DNA from: an uncultured Prevotellaceae bacterium
Lineage (GTDB): Bacteria; Bacteroidota; Bacteroidia; Bacteroidales; Muribaculaceae
Assembly (NCBI GenBank): GCA_900318065.1
Contig: ONIY01000003.1
Location: 1 to 64,000, forward strand
Direction of reading: 5' to 3'
DNA length: 64,000 bases
Shown here: one piece after another, positions 62,178 to 64,000 of the stretch
Numbering within the stretch: the stretch's first letter is position 1
Layout of the letters: each line of letters starts with the position of its first letter
Notes under the pieces: model-generated
Seen by the model: only the letters and a program-made list of their open reading frames with translations
Told to the model about the DNA's origin: nothing
The model's database searches: none
Made by a program: the position numbers and the translations under genes

Positions 62178-64000
62178 CTATCGGCGCACCTCGGTTCGCC
62201 GTTTCGACACCGCTTCTCCAAAGATGCTGCGCATCTCATCACTCACCACAAGCACATCATAGGGGTCCTTGGGCCTGATAGACTCGTACCAGCGGAACTT
62301 CTCAATCCTGAGCTGACTTCGCTTGGCAAGGAACAAAGGCACCACGGTGCCCGTGACATCGGGCCACATCTTTATCTTGTCGACCTTCTGCTTGGGTTTC
62401 ATGTCAATAGTGAGATAGGCGCTATTGGCGTTAACCAACTTATTATAGGTAGAATCGTTCTCCATGGGATAAAACAACGCCTCCACATCGCCAGTAACGT
62501 CCAGACGCCGCAATTCCTGGTCGACAAATATCGCTTTCATCGAGCGACCACTCAGCTGGTTGTAATACTCCTCTCCCAGGTGCTCAACGAGCAGTCCATT
62601 GCTGGGCAGTGTGGCCCAGTCGACCGTTGAATCCTTGACGTGAACGTTAATCTCCTCGCCACTTATCTGCCTTGCCTCACTCCATATCACCGCATGGCGA
62701 TACATGTTCAGGATAGAGTCCTTCTCGTTGACGGCAGCCGAGTCGCACACCCCCTGCAAGTCCTTGCGATAGAAGCGCACATATTTGTTGGCGAGCAGGA
62801 TGCGCTCGTCTTTATCGTTAGTAATAGTCCTCAACGTGTCGGCATGGATATAAATGGTGTCCTTCTGCGAGAACTCCCTTGCAAGGGCATTCTCGGTGAC
62901 AAACGACTCCTTGGTCTTCTCATTGTGATATCCCACCTCGCCCTGAAGAATCACCTTGTTCTTGACATCGGTGATAACCACGTTTCCACGAGCTTTGCCA
63001 ATGCCATTCTTGCGGTCGTAGTCAACGACATCGCCCTTGAGAGTGCGTTGCGTCTTGGTGTCGGTGAGCACAACATTGCCTTGAGCCTCGCCACGGTCGT
63101 TGTTGCGGTCATAGAACACCTCATCGCCTGTGAGGGTCTGCTCATTCTTCTTGTCAATGAGCACCACATTGCCTTGTGCACGGCTTTGCCCGGTGCGACG
63201 GTCGTAGTACACATTATCACCTTGTAGCGTCTGTTGCTTCTTTTCATCGGTCATGACCACGTTGCCCTGGGCATGCCCGCTGTCGTTCCTGCGGTCATAG
63301 TACATGACATCACCCACCACAGTCCTGCCGTCCTTGCTCTTAATGGTAGAACGATTGTATAGTGTGCCCTGGCCGGTCGACAGATTGTAGGTGCCGCTGG
63401 AGGTGTAAATCCTGTTTCCATCTTCAAGCGTCACAATCTCGGTTTGATCCTCAATAGTAGCCAGATGGGTGTTCATGTCATAGTCGAGGACATCGGTGTG
63501 GAGCTTTATCTTGTTGTTGGTGAGATTAACATTGGAAGTGAACTGCACCTTCCTGGTGTCTTGCTCATAGCGCCCCACCGCCGAGGAGATGCGAGTGCCC
63601 TGCTTGTCGACCACTGTGCCACCGCCAAAGTAGCGCGCCACGTCGTTGAGCATGTCATAGTCAAGGCTGTCGGTAGTGACTGTCATCGAAGTATTCACAA
63701 CTCTCACGTTGCGGCGCAACTTCGCCACCTGCACGTCGCCATAATAATGCAATCGGTCGCAATAGGCCCTCATGGTGTCGGCCTGTACCATCACCACATG
63801 ACCAAAGGCATCGAGTGAGCTTCCTGCCTCATAGAAATAGGCGCTGTCGCACGAGAGCGTCATGTTTCCACGACGGAACTTCACATTGCCTTTAAGCACG
63901 CGATACTCGGTGCTGCGCTTCTCGTTGGCAATCAAGAGGTCGGCATTCTCAAGAAACACCTTGCCAGGATCGAACCGGCTGGCGTTAGGAATTAGCGGCG
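62178..64000 (-). CDS. OstA/LptA-like protein, 5' end beyond window
   Basis: The frame is open through the right edge (PLIPNASRFDPGKVFLENAD and on), so a start at 63959 (GTG) is not the true one. At least about 607 residues. OstA/LptA-type beta repeats carry lipopolysaccharide across the periplasm in known members. Residues near 230-360 of the visible part contain about five units of some 30 residues with the pattern YDRxxxxGxAQGNVVLTD. The C-terminal part has KIKMWPDVTGTVVPLFLAKR. The stop is 24 bases from the mutL start. Function in LPS or another glycolipid transport is inferred. Confidence 0.8.
   Translation of the reverse strand, partial: PLIPNASRFDPGKVFLENADLLIANEKRSTEYRVLKGNVKFRRGNMTLSCDSAYFYEAGSSLDAFGHVVMVQADTMRAYCDRLHYYGDVQVAKLRRNVRVVNTSMTVTTDSLDYDMLNDVARYFGGGTVVDKQGTRISSAVGRYEQDTRKVQFTSNVNLTNNKIKLHTDVLDYDMNTHLATIEDQTEIVTLEDGNRIYTSSGTYNLSTGQGTLYNRSTIKSKDGRTVVGDVMYYDRRNDSGHAQGNVVMTDEKKQQTLQGDNVYYDRRTGQSRAQGNVVLIDKKNEQTLTGDEVFYDRNNDRGEAQGNVVLTDTKTQRTLKGDVVDYDRKNGIGKARGNVVITDVKNKVILQGEVGYHNEKTKESFVTENALAREFSQKDTIYIHADTLRTITNDKDERILLANKYVRFYRKDLQGVCDSAAVNEKDSILNMYRHAVIWSEARQISGEEINVHVKDSTVDWATLPSNGLLVEHLGEEYYNQLSGRSMKAIFVDQELRRLDVTGDVEALFYPMENDSTYNKLVNANSAYLTIDMKPKQKVDKIKMWPDVTGTVVPLFLAKRSQLRIEKFRWYESIRPKDPYDVLVVSDEMRSIFGEAVSKRRTEVRR

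Overview
The window looks like chromosomal DNA of a gut-type Bacteroidales bacterium; a Muribaculaceae/Prevotella-like lineage is my best guess but cannot be fixed from the sequence alone. The reasons are: Bacteroidota promoters (TTG/TTTG near -33 and TAnnTTTG near -7, or their reverse complements) ahead of many genes; few Shine-Dalgarno sequences; a full Na+-translocating NQR operon; ExbB-ExbD-ExbD-TonB; a lipoprotein form of TamA (TamL); DUF4369-TlpA lipoproteins; a eukaryote-like GT3 glycogen synthase beside an alpha-glucan phosphorylase; and secreted proteins with dockerin-like tails. No rRNA, tRNA, CRISPR array, phage or transposase gene was seen.

Layout. 1-2958: a dispersed repeat, then a PorT-like barrel and a LysM/periplasmic-binding-fold lipoprotein-like exported protein, both on the minus strand. 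3075-6167: a single-chain MmeI-like (type IIL) restriction-modification gene with its own promoter, bracketed by two 92-bp direct repeats that differ at one base. Its 3' end is broken by a frameshifting deletion and its second half is AT-rich. 6290-6592: two heptamer tandem arrays ahead of the glycogen pair (GT3 synthase, GlgP-like phosphorylase). 11228-14526: a GH89 alpha-N-acetylglucosaminidase translationally packed behind a DAHP synthase-chorismate mutase. 14851-21793: PAP2 phosphatase, SmpB, a Yip1-like membrane protein, a LolC/E-type permease, RecQ and RecJ.

22256-32231: a dockerin-tailed S8 protease, then the ExbB/ExbD/ExbD/TonB energy-transduction cluster followed by a zinc-ribbon membrane protein, a small membrane protein, a PstS-like lipoprotein and a TPR protein. 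32730-38974: nqrABCDEF, ending in an orphan dockerin fragment and a terminator. 39225-46256: a small winged-helix protein, an unknown secreted protein, and a wall/nucleotide-salvage group (TlpA-like lipoprotein, GH3-beta-lactamase fusion, UshA-like 5'-nucleotidase). 46514-55791: an RsmB/F-type rRNA methyltransferase, TamB and TamL, i.e. an outer-membrane assembly pair. 55788-64000: VanZ, a lysine-rich membrane protein, a PBP5-like carboxypeptidase, an unknown lipoprotein, a SpoU methyltransferase, MutL and an OstA/LptA-like protein that runs off the right edge.

Most genes are housekeeping or envelope functions. The unusual material lies in the repeat-rich gaps and in the repeat-flanked, damaged restriction-modification locus. 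I found no clear new multi-gene system; the 3,001-bp repeat-bounded R-M cassette and the heptamer arrays are the best candidates for follow-up.
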